This document shows positions 1-6,616 of a DNA stretch of 43,451 nt, piece by piece (within the stretch, counting starts at the first letter, position 1; every line of letters begins with the position of its first letter). Made by a program: the position numbers and the translations under genes. Below the pieces are notes generated by a model. It was not told the DNA's origin and searched no databases. It saw only the letters and a program-made list of their open reading frames with translations. The stretch spans positions 1 through 43,451 of the IMG/VR virus record IMGVR_UViG_3300038428_000168; one strand, written 5' to 3'. The stretch is from a virus.

Positions 1-197
1 GCGTAGTAGTTCACAGGTTGATACTGCGCTGTCGTTAACTCCTGCGTCAGCATCGTTGCCGTCACAAGGATACCGCCATCATTCGTCTGGGTCTCTACCT
101 TAATTGCCCCTCGCAGCCATAGGCCGTCGACGATCACCCCGCAGATTTGTGCGCCTTTCAGTATCAATTCGATACGCGGTAAGTGATCGTTCACCAT
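1..197 (-). CDS. Partial late protein downstream of terminase
   Basis: This is an open frame that starts at ATG 197 and runs off the left window edge, with 65 residues visible (MVNDHLPRIELILKGAQICG...). A GGAGG ribosome site lies 4 nt before the ATG. It begins 19 bp after the terminase stop on the same strand, so it belongs to the late operon. I do not recognise the family. In many phages the gene after the large terminase is a portal or a small head-associated protein, but this N-terminus does not look like a portal. Function is unknown. Confidence 0.6.
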   Translation of the reverse strand, partial: MVNDHLPRIELILKGAQICGVIVDGLWLRGAIKVETQTNDGGILVTATMLTQELTTAQYQPVNYY

Positions 198-216
198 CGA
201 ACCTCCATTGGGTGTG

Positions 217-1797
217 CTAGAACCCCTCAAGATTTCCGCACGCCAGCGATATGGCGTACGTCGTCGCGTCGAGCAGGTCGACCGGATCGTTATCCTTAGA
301 CTCCATCGTGAAATACAAAATCTGCGACATCAGGTGATTCTTAGTCGAGCCCTTGTACGTCACGACCTTGCGATAGGCATGCTCGGAAATCTTCACATCG
401 CCGGCCGCGACATAGGGGGAAGCATTGAAGGCCCGCCCCTTTTTGCCCAACGCAGTCAGTTTGCTGTTGATCGGCGTTGCCGGCCAGCGTTTGTTCTTCG
501 CCTGCTGCAGCAGGATGACGCCTGAGTCCTTATCCTCAATGAGCGCACCCTTACTACCCAGCCGAGCTTTACACAGCCTGGCGAGCTCCTCACCGCGCGT
601 GAACACGGTCGGCAGCCACAATTCTAAGGAAGCACCCTGAATCTGGTGATAGTCCCAGTCGAGGATGACCAGCTTCGGCACCGGGCCGTTCGGGCCGCCG
701 TTCTTGGTGTAGGCACACCAGACCACGGCAGTGCCGTCGTGCTCGTTGTTCGTCTTGCTGGCCGAATCGACGATGCTGAATACTGCATCGCAAAAAGGCG
801 GATACTGGACCGGCTTACTGTTCTCGAGCAGCGAGGCTTCGAGGAAGAACGCGCCTTCGGGGGGCCGGGGCCGCTGCTGGAATAGTGAGTTCCAGGTTGC
901 CGGTACACTCTCGAACTGCGCCCAATGCGGCGAGTCGAACCATTCCGGCCACAGATACTCACCGAGCTTTCTGCCCAATGGATCGGTATGCGTCTCGCAA
1001 CGCGCCTGCAAACATACGACGTTCCAGACCATACCGTCGCGGCACTTAATCATGCCAGACTCGCCGGCCCAGTCTTCGGGCAAAATCTTACCTGCAGGGT
1101 CTTCTTCCGACCAATGGGTGAGAATCATCGCCAGCCAACCGCCAGGGATCAAGCGGGTGAGCAAATCGTCCTGGTAGGCTTCCCACGTCTTGTCACGGAT
1201 CGCCACGCTATTGGCCGCCTCGCGCCCTGCAAGGGGGTCGTCGAGTACTGCACCCGTGGCGCGATTGCCAGTAATTCCAGCCAGTAAGCCAGAGGCCATG
1301 TACTCGCTGCCATTCGACAGCATGAACTGATCGGCCGCGCCTGAGTCCTGCGATAAGGAGACGCCGGTGATCCGTTTATATCGCTCCTGGCGAATGATTG
1401 ACCGAGTGCGCCGGCCCATCTTGCGGGCAAGGTCGGACCCGTAACTCGTGAGGATCAGCCTACGGCCCGGCTCATCGGCCAGATACTTACTCGGGAATAC
1501 CACGGAGCCGTATGCCGACTTCCCTGATCCCGGAGGGCAGAGCAGCATAGCTCGCCCATATCGAGTCTTGCTGGTCACGTCCAACGTGTTGAGGATCAAC
1601 TTATGGTGAGCGGCGAGATTCGTTTCAACCGGGTGAAACAATTCGCAATTCTCATCCTCGTTCACTGGCCTGCCAGGTACTTCGATGTACCCCGCATAAT
1701 CGACAATGTTACGTCGCGCCCGCCTCCGGTTCAGTAGGTGCTGCGCGGCCTGCGCGGGCGATAGACTGGAGTTCGATGTCGCTAAGTGCGTCGGCAT
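217..1797 (-). CDS. terL: Terminase large subunit (TerL)
   Basis: This is the ATP-driven DNA packaging motor with a headful or cohesive-end nuclease. From ATG 1797 it is 526 aa, within the usual range. The ATPase domain has Walker A CPPGSGKS at about residues 87-94 and a Walker B-like AVLDDPL at about 183-189. The C-terminal RNase H-like nuclease half shows acidic motifs VDSASK, ALIEDKDSG and DLLDATTYAI. The reading frame is also open upstream to a GTG at 1830. Neither start has a clear ribosome site, so the exact start is uncertain. It overlaps the 3' end of the small terminase gene by about 90 bp, which suggests coupled translation. Confidence 0.95.
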   Translation of the reverse strand: MPTHLATSNSSLSPAQAAQHLLNRRRARRNIVDYAGYIEVPGRPVNEDENCELFHPVETNLAAHHKLILNTLDVTSKTRYGRAMLLCPPGSGKSAYGSVVFPSKYLADEPGRRLILTSYGSDLARKMGRRTRSIIRQERYKRITGVSLSQDSGAADQFMLSNGSEYMASGLLAGITGNRATGAVLDDPLAGREAANSVAIRDKTWEAYQDDLLTRLIPGGWLAMILTHWSEEDPAGKILPEDWAGESGMIKCRDGMVWNVVCLQARCETHTDPLGRKLGEYLWPEWFDSPHWAQFESVPATWNSLFQQRPRPPEGAFFLEASLLENSKPVQYPPFCDAVFSIVDSASKTNNEHDGTAVVWCAYTKNGGPNGPVPKLVILDWDYHQIQGASLELWLPTVFTRGEELARLCKARLGSKGALIEDKDSGVILLQQAKNKRWPATPINSKLTALGKKGRAFNASPYVAAGDVKISEHAYRKVVTYKGSTKNHLMSQILYFTMESKDNDPVDLLDATTYAISLACGNLEGF

Positions 1798-2113
1798 TTT
1801 TTGTTTCGATGGGACCACCATCAGGTCCACTCAATTCTTGTCGCTGTACATCCTTCCATCCGAGTTGCTTCAAACTGAAGATCGCCATAGTGCAATTGAC
1901 TTCACCCGCCAAGCCTTTGCGTTCAAGACTAGCTTCCTTCTTCGAGGTGCATTGCTTTATAGCGTCAGATAATTCATCAATTTCATAGAGTTGCTGGCGA
2001 TACAACCCCTGCGAAACCGCGAACTCGGCGACGATAGGAATATCATTCCGATCAATGTATTGCAAGAATCTCTCAAGCAATTGCTCTCGGTCTATTTCGC
2101 GCGGTCTGGCCAT
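1709..2113 (-). CDS. terS: Terminase small subunit-like protein
   Basis: This is a 134-aa protein immediately upstream of and overlapping terL on the same strand. The N-terminal half holds a helix-turn-helix-like segment (IPIVAEFAVSQGLYRQQLYEI, about residues 26-46). The C-terminal half contains GWKDVQRQELSGPDGGPIE, a sentence commonly seen in phage DNA-packaging small subunits. The small subunit recognises the packaging site and recruits the large subunit to viral DNA. The assignment rests on position, size and this C-terminal motif. Confidence 0.8.
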   Translation of the reverse strand: MARPREIDREQLLERFLQYIDRNDIPIVAEFAVSQGLYRQQLYEIDELSDAIKQCTSKKEASLERKGLAGEVNCTMAIFSLKQLGWKDVQRQELSGPDGGPIETKNADALSDIELQSIARAGRAAPTEPEAGAT

Positions 2114-2116
2114 AAA

Positions 2117-2311
2117 TCACGGTTCATTCAATTCAAAAGGGAAATCTCCGGTGCCCATGACGTCGCTCGATTCGGTCTGGTCCCTGCCTCGCAACGGCAG
2201 GTGCCTGGTTCGGCTAACCGAAACGAGCTTAGCCTCGTTCCCGCAAATGGACGTAGTCACCTCTACGCGAGCCCTAGCTTGGCTCTTACAACTCACGATG
2301 CGAGCCGTCAT
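2117..2311 (-). CDS. Small hypothetical protein, tail resembling neighbour
   Basis: This is a 64-aa frame from ATG 2311 that stops 3 bp before the small terminase start. Its C-terminus GDFPFELNEP resembles the C-terminus DEFPWELNDLW of the small zinc protein at 4590-4736. The two genes would be adjacent if the IS1595 element were removed. The element begins only 16 bp upstream of this start codon, so the gene probably has lost or changed its normal upstream context. Function is unknown, and it may be a decayed duplicate. Confidence 0.45.
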   Translation of the reverse strand: MTARIVSCKSQARARVEVTTSICGNEAKLVSVSRTRHLPLRGRDQTESSDVMGTGDFPFELNEP

Positions 2312-2327
2312 GAGCGTTCATGTAATT

Positions 2328-2353
2328 GGCGATTATATACTTGACAAAAGTGG
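2328..2353 (+). repeat. Left terminal inverted repeat of IS1595 element
   Basis: This 26-bp repeat pairs with the complement of 4557-4582, with mismatches at positions 18 and 25. It includes TTGACA, which may serve as the -35 box of the inward promoter. Confidence 0.9.
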
Positions 2354-2369
2354 CGAATAAGCCCAGAAT
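2341..2369 (+). promoter_or_regulatory. Candidate promoter in IS1595 left end
   Basis: TTGACA at 2341-2346 is followed after 17 bp by CAGAAT at 2364-2369 (4 of 6 to TATAAT). This lies just ahead of the first gene of the element at 2376, so the transcript would be nearly leaderless or initiate very close to the ATG. It would drive the short gene, the transposase and the HEPN-motif gene. Confidence 0.4.
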
Positions 2370-2375
2370 TCGGGC

Positions 2376-2666
2376 ATGCCTACTTCAAAGAACGACCTAC
2401 AGATTTTGCGGCTGATGATACGGGCCGACATTTTGCAGTCGATTGTCTTTCAGCTAGTAATTGCTTCGCCCGTCGCGCTGATATCCCCAGCTCAAAAACG
2501 TCGGGAAGAGTTGCTAAAACGGCTTGAGGAAGTTGCTCAAAAAGGCGAGCAGTTCTTTTTGCAGCATGAGCTGCGGACTGAGGAAGAGCGCGCTTTGTAC
2601 GCCGATGAGACCCGCGAAATTGTCGAGAAGATGAAGAAGTCATTGAAGTCCTACAAATTGGATTAG
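2376..2666 (+). CDS. IS1595 cargo protein, unknown
   Basis: This is a 96-aa protein from ATG 2376, ending 5 bp before the transposase start. It has a hydrophobic stretch at about residues 20-38 (DILQSIVFQLVIASPVALI) followed by a charged helical region rich in E, K and R that could form a coiled coil. It is inside the inverted repeats and in line with the transposase, so it moves with the element. No family is recognised. Confidence 0.6.
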   Translation: MPTSKNDLQILRLMIRADILQSIVFQLVIASPVALISPAQKRREELLKRLEEVAQKGEQFFLQHELRTEEERALYADETREIVEKMKKSLKSYKLD

Positions 2667-2671
2667 GAAAT

Positions 2672-3586
2672 ATGTCCATGTTCAAACATCCGATGTTCAC
2701 CGACGAAAACGCCGCTCGCGAGGCGCTTGAGGCAATCCGCTGGCCCAATGGCCCGGTCTGCGTTCACTGTGGCGGTACTGAGCAGATTTCGCGCGTGGCT
2801 GGCGAGAAACAGTCTCATCGTCCAGGGTTGCTGTACTGCAATGACTGCAAGGGTCAGTTCACCGTTACGGTCGGAACGGTATTTGAACGTTCCAAGATTT
2901 CGCTGACGAAATGGTGGATGGCTACGCACCTGCTGTGCTCGTCCAAGAAAGGCATTAGCTCCCACCAGATCCACCGAACGCTTGGCGTGACCTACAAGAC
3001 TGCGTGGTTCATGACCCATCGTATCCGCGAAGCCATGAAGGATGGCTTCCTAACGCCTGTCGGCGGCTCTGGTAAGACGGTTGAGGCCGATGAGACGTAT
3101 CTGTCGAAGTCTCCCAAGACCCGTAAACCGGCTGGCGTGCCGTTGAATGCCAAGCCTGCGCCGATGGTTTTTAGCTTGGTCGAGCGCGGCGGAAACATCC
3201 GCTCCATGTATCTGGATCACCGCAATGTCCGCAGCGCCCTGAATGCCCATCTGCACCAGGATAGCCGCTTGGTCACCGACGGCGCGCAGGCGTACAAGTT
3301 CATGATGCCGACTAATGCGCAGCACGAATCGGTCGATCACTCTAAGCATGAATGGGTGCGCGGCGACGTTCACACCAACACGCTTGAAGGTTTCTTTTCA
3401 ATTTTCAAACGTGGACTCGTTGGAACTTATCAGCACATGGATAACAAACATTTGCACCGCTACTTGGCGGAATTCGATTTCCGCATGAATACCCGCGCGA
3501 AACTTGGCATTTCTGACGGTGAGCGTACCCGCATTGCGATGAAGGGCATCGAGGGCAAGCGATTAACGTATCGGCAAGCTGATTAG
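2672..3586 (+). CDS. IS1595-family (ISXO2-like) transposase
   Basis: This 304-aa transposase moves the element at 2328-4582. The N-terminal zinc ribbon uses C30, C33, C56 and C59 (CVHCGG ... YCNDCK). A helix-turn-helix follows at about 85-118. The ISXO2-like catalytic domain shows VEADETYLS (D140), LVTDGAQAY (D203) and HTNTLEGFFSIFKRG (N236, E239), the DDE/N pattern of this family. The C-terminus YLAEFDFRMNTR is also characteristic. Length is normal and no frameshift is seen, so the enzyme looks functional. Confidence 0.95.
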   Translation: MSMFKHPMFTDENAAREALEAIRWPNGPVCVHCGGTEQISRVAGEKQSHRPGLLYCNDCKGQFTVTVGTVFERSKISLTKWWMATHLLCSSKKGISSHQIHRTLGVTYKTAWFMTHRIREAMKDGFLTPVGGSGKTVEADETYLSKSPKTRKPAGVPLNAKPAPMVFSLVERGGNIRSMYLDHRNVRSALNAHLHQDSRLVTDGAQAYKFMMPTNAQHESVDHSKHEWVRGDVHTNTLEGFFSIFKRGLVGTYQHMDNKHLHRYLAEFDFRMNTRAKLGISDGERTRIAMKGIEGKRLTYRQAD

Positions 3587-3601
3587 CGGCAGTTTAAAAC
3601 G

Positions 3602-4264
3602 ATGTCCCCCAGAGCGATCAACGAGGACAAAAAGAAAGACCTAAAGCCGTGGGATGTACGGCCTTGGCCCTCTGTCGGAGATGGCGATATTGAGAAGCTA
3701 TACGCCGCTGTCGGTCGCGCCCTTTCCATGTGGGAGCGCAGCGAATACGGTTTGTCGTATCTGTTCTCGACATTCTGCGGGGCTGGAACACCTATACAGG
3801 CGAGACCTGCCCAAAATGCGTACAACGCTATCCGCACTTTCGAGGGGAGAACGGAAATGTTAGCGGCTGCGTCGAAAACATTTTTCTACGGGTATGGAGA
3901 CCTCGGCACTTGCTGCAAAAGATTTAAAACAATCTTTTCGGTGGCAAAGGCGCTTGGTCCAAGACGAAACGAAATCGCTCATGGAGTGGTTGATGCTTAC
4001 ATAAGCGAACCAAAAACCCTGCGGCCTCAAATTATTGAGGCTTGGGCGCTATATCCAGGCCCAGTGAATTTCAAGGGCAGAACTTTGGAATACCAGCCGA
4101 ATTATTGCTACACATCAGTTGAAATAGATCACTACGTGCAGGAATTTTCTAAGCTTCGAGATCCATCTATCGAATTGGCAATGGATATTGTGACGGAGGT
4201 TAAGAAGCAATCCGCATCGCTGAATAAATCTCTGAAACGACCATCTCAACGTATGGATCGATGA
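3602..4264 (+). CDS. HEPN-motif cargo protein of IS1595 element
   Basis: This 220-aa protein starts 15 bp after the transposase. It is predicted mostly helical and contains RNEIAH at about residues 122-127. That matches the R-x4-H signature of HEPN nucleases, including a polar N after the arginine. HEPN proteins act as RNases in toxin-antitoxin, abortive infection and CRISPR systems. Here only the motif is seen and no antitoxin partner is obvious. Its 3' end overlaps the convergent minus-strand gene at 4200-4310. It could instead be an uncharacterised DUF with a chance motif. Confidence 0.7.
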   Translation: MSPRAINEDKKKDLKPWDVRPWPSVGDGDIEKLYAAVGRALSMWERSEYGLSYLFSTFCGAGTPIQARPAQNAYNAIRTFEGRTEMLAAASKTFFYGYGDLGTCCKRFKTIFSVAKALGPRRNEIAHGVVDAYISEPKTLRPQIIEAWALYPGPVNFKGRTLEYQPNYCYTSVEIDHYVQEFSKLRDPSIELAMDIVTEVKKQSASLNKSLKRPSQRMDR

Positions 4265-4310
4265 ACATCTCAAAGCGGTCCGCCAGGACCGTTGCGCCCG
4301 CCTTAATCAT
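4200..4310 (-). CDS. Small IS1595 cargo protein with AG-rich helix
   Basis: The C-terminal 36 codons (MIKAGATVLADRFEMFIDPY...) start at an ATG that overlaps the TGA of the gene at 4307-4456 as AATGA. The frame is open much further upstream (to 4550), and the sequence before the ATG reads EIEVTPEM, a phrase typical of small phage and mobile-element proteins (TPEMIxAG). The true N-terminus may therefore be longer. It overlaps the end of the HEPN-motif gene on the other strand. Function is unknown. Confidence 0.45.
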   Translation of the reverse strand: MIKAGATVLADRFEMFIDPYVEMVVSEIYSAMRIAS

Positions 4311-4456
4311 TTCCGGGGTGACTTCGATTTCTTCTTCGCCCGTTTCTTCGGCACGTCCTCGTGCGGCTTCGGCGGGGTCGCCAGCATCCGGCGCATGACT
4401 TCCTGAGCCATCTGCGCGGTTTCCGCTGGCGTTCGTTTCTCCGGGTCGTCTGGCAT
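4307..4456 (-). CDS. Small basic IS1595 cargo protein
   Basis: This 49-aa protein starts at ATG 4456 with a perfect AAGGAG six bases upstream. The sequence MPDDPEKRTPAETAQMAQEV leads to LATPPKPHEDVPKK and a lysine-rich end (RAKKKSKSPRK). Short proteins with a TPPKPH motif recur beside transposases and in phages, but I know no function. It is transcribed toward the HEPN-motif gene. Confidence 0.6.
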   Translation of the reverse strand: MPDDPEKRTPAETAQMAQEVMRRMLATPPKPHEDVPKKRAKKKSKSPRK

Positions 4457-4556
4457 CTGAGGCTCCTTCGGTTTTGGCCTCAGAAGTCTGCGCGTTAGCG
4501 CGCCCAGATTCAAAATTCCTATCAGAATCATCATTCGCGAAGTTTTTCATACTGGC

Positions 4557-4582
4557 CTACTTTTCTCAAGTATATAATCGCC
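4557..4582 (-). repeat. Right terminal inverted repeat of IS1595 element
   Basis: The complement of this segment begins GGCGATTATATACTTGA, identical to the left end for 17 bases and matching at 24 of 26. It is followed directly by the target duplicate ATGTAATT at 4583-4590. Confidence 0.9.
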
Positions 4583-4589
4583 ATGTAAT

Positions 4590-4736
4590 TTACCACAGAT
4601 CGTTCAATTCCCAAGGAAACTCGTCCTTCGATCTAGGCTTCTCATGCTCTATCGCAGCGCACAATTTACAATTAGGGATTTCGCATATCGGCCATCGACA
4701 CTTAGGCGGCTCACAAGGCTCTTGGGGCTGGTCCAT
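4590..4736 (-). CDS. Small cysteine-rich (zinc) protein
   Basis: This 48-aa protein starts at ATG 4736. It has cysteines at residues 8, 13, 18, 23 and 26 (CEPPKCRWPICEIPNCKLC), suggesting metal binding, and ends DEFPWELNDLW. Its start overlaps the 3' end of the HTH gene at 4711 by 26 bp. Its TAA shares one base with the IS1595 target duplication. The same C-terminal motif occurs in the gene at 2117-2311. It lies in the late operon upstream of the terminase. Confidence 0.6.
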   Translation of the reverse strand: MDQPQEPCEPPKCRWPICEIPNCKLCAAIEHEKPRSKDEFPWELNDLW

Positions 4737-5121
4737 AGAGGAACTGCCGCGCTATGGGGCTCACGTAGTCCTCACAATTCACTCGCGACCGGCTAGTCCG
4801 TATATCCAACTTTCCATGATTGCTGGCGGCATAGATGTGCTGAGCGCGCTGCAAACTTATTCCAAAGGCGAGTCCCACCAGCCGCCAACTCGCGCCGGTA
4901 TTGCGCATAGCAATGAGATTGGTATTGCGCTCTGTAAGTTCTCCGGTGGGGCAGCGCTTTCGATCGGTTTTCACCGGATTCTTGGCGCGATGCACAATGC
5001 GATACGCTTGGTAACGGCTAAATCCCGTCTCTACGCAGATTCTCGCATAGGAGAATCGTTGCTTGCGCAAGGCGATAACCTTAGCACGTCGCTCGGCGTG
5101 CGTTACTTGCGCTCGAACAAC
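4711..5121 (-). CDS. Helix-turn-helix protein, late operon
   Basis: This 136-aa protein starts from ATG 5121, with an alternative GTG at 5190. The N-terminal segment ERRAKVIALRKQRFSYARIC followed by VETGFSRYQAYRIVHRAK fits a homeodomain-like helix-turn-helix. A second similar unit (ERNTNLIAMRNTGASWRLVG then LAFGISLQRAQHIY) follows, so the protein seems to hold two tandem DNA-binding motifs. Position ahead of the terminase genes suggests a packaging-associated or late regulatory role. It overlaps the gene upstream by 19 bp. Confidence 0.6.
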   Translation of the reverse strand, partial: VVRAQVTHAERRAKVIALRKQRFSYARICVETGFSRYQAYRIVHRAKNPVKTDRKRCPTGELTERNTNLIAMRNTGASWRLVGLAFGISLQRAQHIYAASNHGKLDIRTSRSRVNCEDYVSPIARQFLYGPAPRAL

Positions 5122-5279
5122 CATGCGATCCCGAACCCGACGAGAATCAGCAAGCAAGCCCCGAAGCGCACCCAATTGGTGTAGTACCACAGCACATCTT
5201 CCGGTGCCGGTCGATCATCGATCTCGTGCGCCCGCAGCCGCTCAAACTTTCGATCGTCCAACGGTTCGTCGGGTAGCAT
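5103..5279 (-). CDS. Small single-pass membrane protein
   Basis: This 58-aa protein from ATG 5279 has a GAGAGG ribosome site 5 nt upstream. A charged N-terminal half (LPDEPLDDRKFERLRAHEID) precedes a hydrophobic segment of about 17 residues (ACLLILVGFGIAWLF), and the protein ends in ERK. It is the first gene after the terminator at 5307-5335, so it would be the first gene reached by late transcription. Function is unknown. Confidence 0.65.
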   Translation of the reverse strand: MLPDEPLDDRKFERLRAHEIDDRPAPEDVLWYYTNWVRFGACLLILVGFGIAWLFERK

Positions 5280-5555
5280 GGAACCTCTCGGGGCACCAAG
5301 GCGAGAATAAAAAAAGCCGCTAGATTCAGCGGCTTGAAGGTGCGTGCGCCAGGGGGATGACGAGGCGCGCGCTAGGGAGAACGGTTTGCAATCTGCCCCT
5401 ACCCGCCGCGCAGAGATCGCGAGCCATTTGTTTCACTGTTACCAGGGAACTCGCGCTTTGCTTTCGCTCTGCGGCCCCGTTGGCACTGAATGGATCTCGA
5501 CGAGATGCGCGGCGTTGGCCCACTTGGGCCGGGCTGCTGCGGTGGTGTATAAAAT
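5280..5555 (-). other. Gene-poor stretch between Q-like gene and late genes
   Basis: There is no convincing gene here. A 77-codon minus frame (5326-5559) exists but ends inside the terminator stem and resembles nothing known. The stretch includes GGCCCAAGTGGGCC (a small dyad) and the terminator. By analogy with lambdoid phages it is where a late promoter and an antiterminator-loading site would sit. I see no clear -35/-10 pair, only a weak TTTATAC near 5546-5552 on the minus strand. Confidence 0.4.
5307..5335 (-). terminator. Rho-independent terminator before late genes
   Basis: On the minus strand the stem AAGCCGCT and AGCGGCTT encloses a GAATCT loop and is followed directly by a run of T residues (TTTTTTT). 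It is a textbook intrinsic terminator for leftward transcription. It lies between the Q-like gene and the late genes. Confidence 0.85.
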
Positions 5556-5945
5556 TCATCCCGACACGGAATCGGGTAGATTGGAGCGTGAATTTTCACG
5601 CTGGCATAAATCTACCACTTGCTCCGTAAAACCGTCAAGTCGAGAGTTTGCGTAATAATCCGCCCTTTCAACTCGCCGACGCAACTCCAGCCGATTCAAA
5701 CCGAGCGCAATCGCCTTGTCTTGAAATGTGCCAGTAGAGCCATAAAACTTAATGAGAATTATTCGTATATCTCGCGGCGAGGTACAGACGATGTGATCGA
5801 TTTCCTGAATATGTTGAGGCATTTCGGCTGAATTATACCCTCCCCTCCCCCCGAATATCGCCTTGAACATGCTACTAACCGAGGGCTCACCACCGCAAGC
5901 CCACTTCCCCCACTCCCGTAATCGATGCCGCGTTTCAACGATCAT
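5556..5945 (-). CDS. Phage antitermination protein Q-like
   Basis: This 129-aa protein begins MIVETRHRLREWGKWACGG, a pattern shared by small phage antiterminator Q and DUF1133-like late regulators (R-x-L-x-x-WG-x-W). The middle segment DIRIILIKFYGSTGTFQDKA plus IALGLNRLELRRRVERAD resembles a sigma-like helix-turn-helix. Such proteins let RNA polymerase read through a terminator into late genes. A strong terminator and the late operon lie directly downstream. The last codons contain the perfect dyad AGCGTGAA-TT-TTCACGCT at 5585-5602. Confidence 0.65.
   Translation of the reverse strand: MIVETRHRLREWGKWACGGEPSVSSMFKAIFGGRGGYNSAEMPQHIQEIDHIVCTSPRDIRIILIKFYGSTGTFQDKAIALGLNRLELRRRVERADYYANSRLDGFTEQVVDLCQRENSRSNLPDSVSG
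5585..5602. repeat. Perfect 8-bp dyad inside end of Q-like gene
   Basis: AGCGTGAA and TTCACGCT are separated by TT. It could be a protein-binding operator or a small hairpin near the late-control region. It may equally be chance within coding DNA. Confidence 0.35.
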
Positions 5946-6117
5946 GCCGGGCCTCCGTTAGACGTTCTTCGTGCAATCGGTCAATCTCGGCCAACAGCAA
6001 TCGCCGATGGCGAGAATTTTGGGATAGGGGCTTAAGGTCAGCTTCATGCATCCGTTGACGAAGGTCGTCTTCCATGTCGATGACTTTGCGGATTTCGGCG
6101 AGTTGAGCTGGTGTCAT
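5935..6117 (-). CDS. Small helical hypothetical protein
   Basis: This 60-aa charged, probably helical protein (MTPAQLAEIRKVIDMEDDLR...) overlaps the Q-like gene by 11 bp and the upstream gene by 4 bp. That is the coupling style of the whole operon. No family is recognised. Confidence 0.6.
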   Translation of the reverse strand: MTPAQLAEIRKVIDMEDDLRQRMHEADLKPLSQNSRHRRLLLAEIDRLHEERLTEARHDR

Positions 6118-6323
6118 TTCGTCTTCCTCCGAGCCATCATGCGCAAATAGCGTTCTCGGCGAATTCTTTTGCGCTGAAGCACCTTGGTCAGGCGAACTGT
6201 CTTGAGTAGGTATTCGGACAGCGCATCTGCATCTTTGGTCGTCAACTCTTTTGGCGCAGAGAAATAACGCTCAGGAATACCGCTAGCCACCGCTAAATCA
6301 TATTCGAATGTAACTTCACTCAT
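6114..6323 (-). CDS. Small basic hypothetical protein
   Basis: This 69-aa protein from ATG 6323 overlaps the upstream stop as ATGA. It begins MSEVTFEYDLAVASGIPERY and ends in a very basic helix (VLQRKRIRRERYLRMMARRKTK) that could bind nucleic acid. Function is unknown. Confidence 0.6.
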   Translation of the reverse strand: MSEVTFEYDLAVASGIPERYFSAPKELTTKDADALSEYLLKTVRLTKVLQRKRIRRERYLRMMARRKTK

Positions 6324-6508
6324 TCGATCCGTCTCCCCAGTAATCGATCCGCCAACATTAACGCATCGGAAAGCGATTGCCCTACGACTGACACTCCATG
6401 CGTATGGCGCCACGCTCGAGCCTCGCAGTGTTCACGCAAAGGCGCTACCATCGCACGACGTTGGCCGCGGATGACGCGAACAAGAAAGCATTGGCGGCCG
6501 TCGCTCAC
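6320..6508 (-). CDS. Hypothetical protein, coupled start
   Basis: This is a 62-aa protein starting at GTG 6508, which overlaps the TGA of the small membrane gene upstream as GTGA. The same frame is open further upstream with only TTG codons available. The sequence SDGRQCFLVRVIRGQRRAMV followed by APLREHCEARAW is moderately basic. No family is recognised. Confidence 0.5.
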   Translation of the reverse strand: MSDGRQCFLVRVIRGQRRAMVAPLREHCEARAWRHTHGVSVVGQSLSDALMLADRLLGRRIE

Positions 6509-6597
6509 CGCAGCATGACCCACGCGACCCAACAACAATACGCGACGGCGATTGCGTCGTAGGCTATCAGCGCGTACAGCACTCGGGTTTCGTTCAT
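6505..6597 (-). CDS. Tiny membrane protein (30 aa)
   Basis: From ATG 6597 the frame encodes MNETRVLYALIAYDAIAVAY followed by CCWVAWVMLR, essentially one transmembrane helix. It overlaps the next gene as GTGA and begins 19 bp after the nuclease stop. The ribosome site is weak. Its size makes the call uncertain, but the stop/start overlap supports it. Confidence 0.45.
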   Translation of the reverse strand: MNETRVLYALIAYDAIAVAYCCWVAWVMLR

Positions 6598-6616
6598 CGC
6601 CAACCCATATTGACCG

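Larger units (their letters stand above)
2328..4582 (+). mobile_element. IS1595-family element with cargo genes
   Basis: The 2255-bp element is bounded by inverted repeats that both begin GGCGATTATATACTTGA (left 2328-2353; right, complement of 4557-4582; 24 of 26 positions match). It is flanked by a perfect 8-bp direct repeat ATGTAATT (2320-2327 and 4583-4590), the duplication length typical of IS1595. It carries a short unknown gene, the transposase, a 220-aa HEPN-motif protein and two small minus-strand genes. The right duplication overlaps the TAA of the gene at 4590-4736, so that gene is intact. Confidence 0.93.

Noticed and set aside
4474-5184. 236-aa plus-strand frame
   Set aside because: It runs across the IS1595 right junction and over three minus-strand late genes, and it has no recognisable domain.
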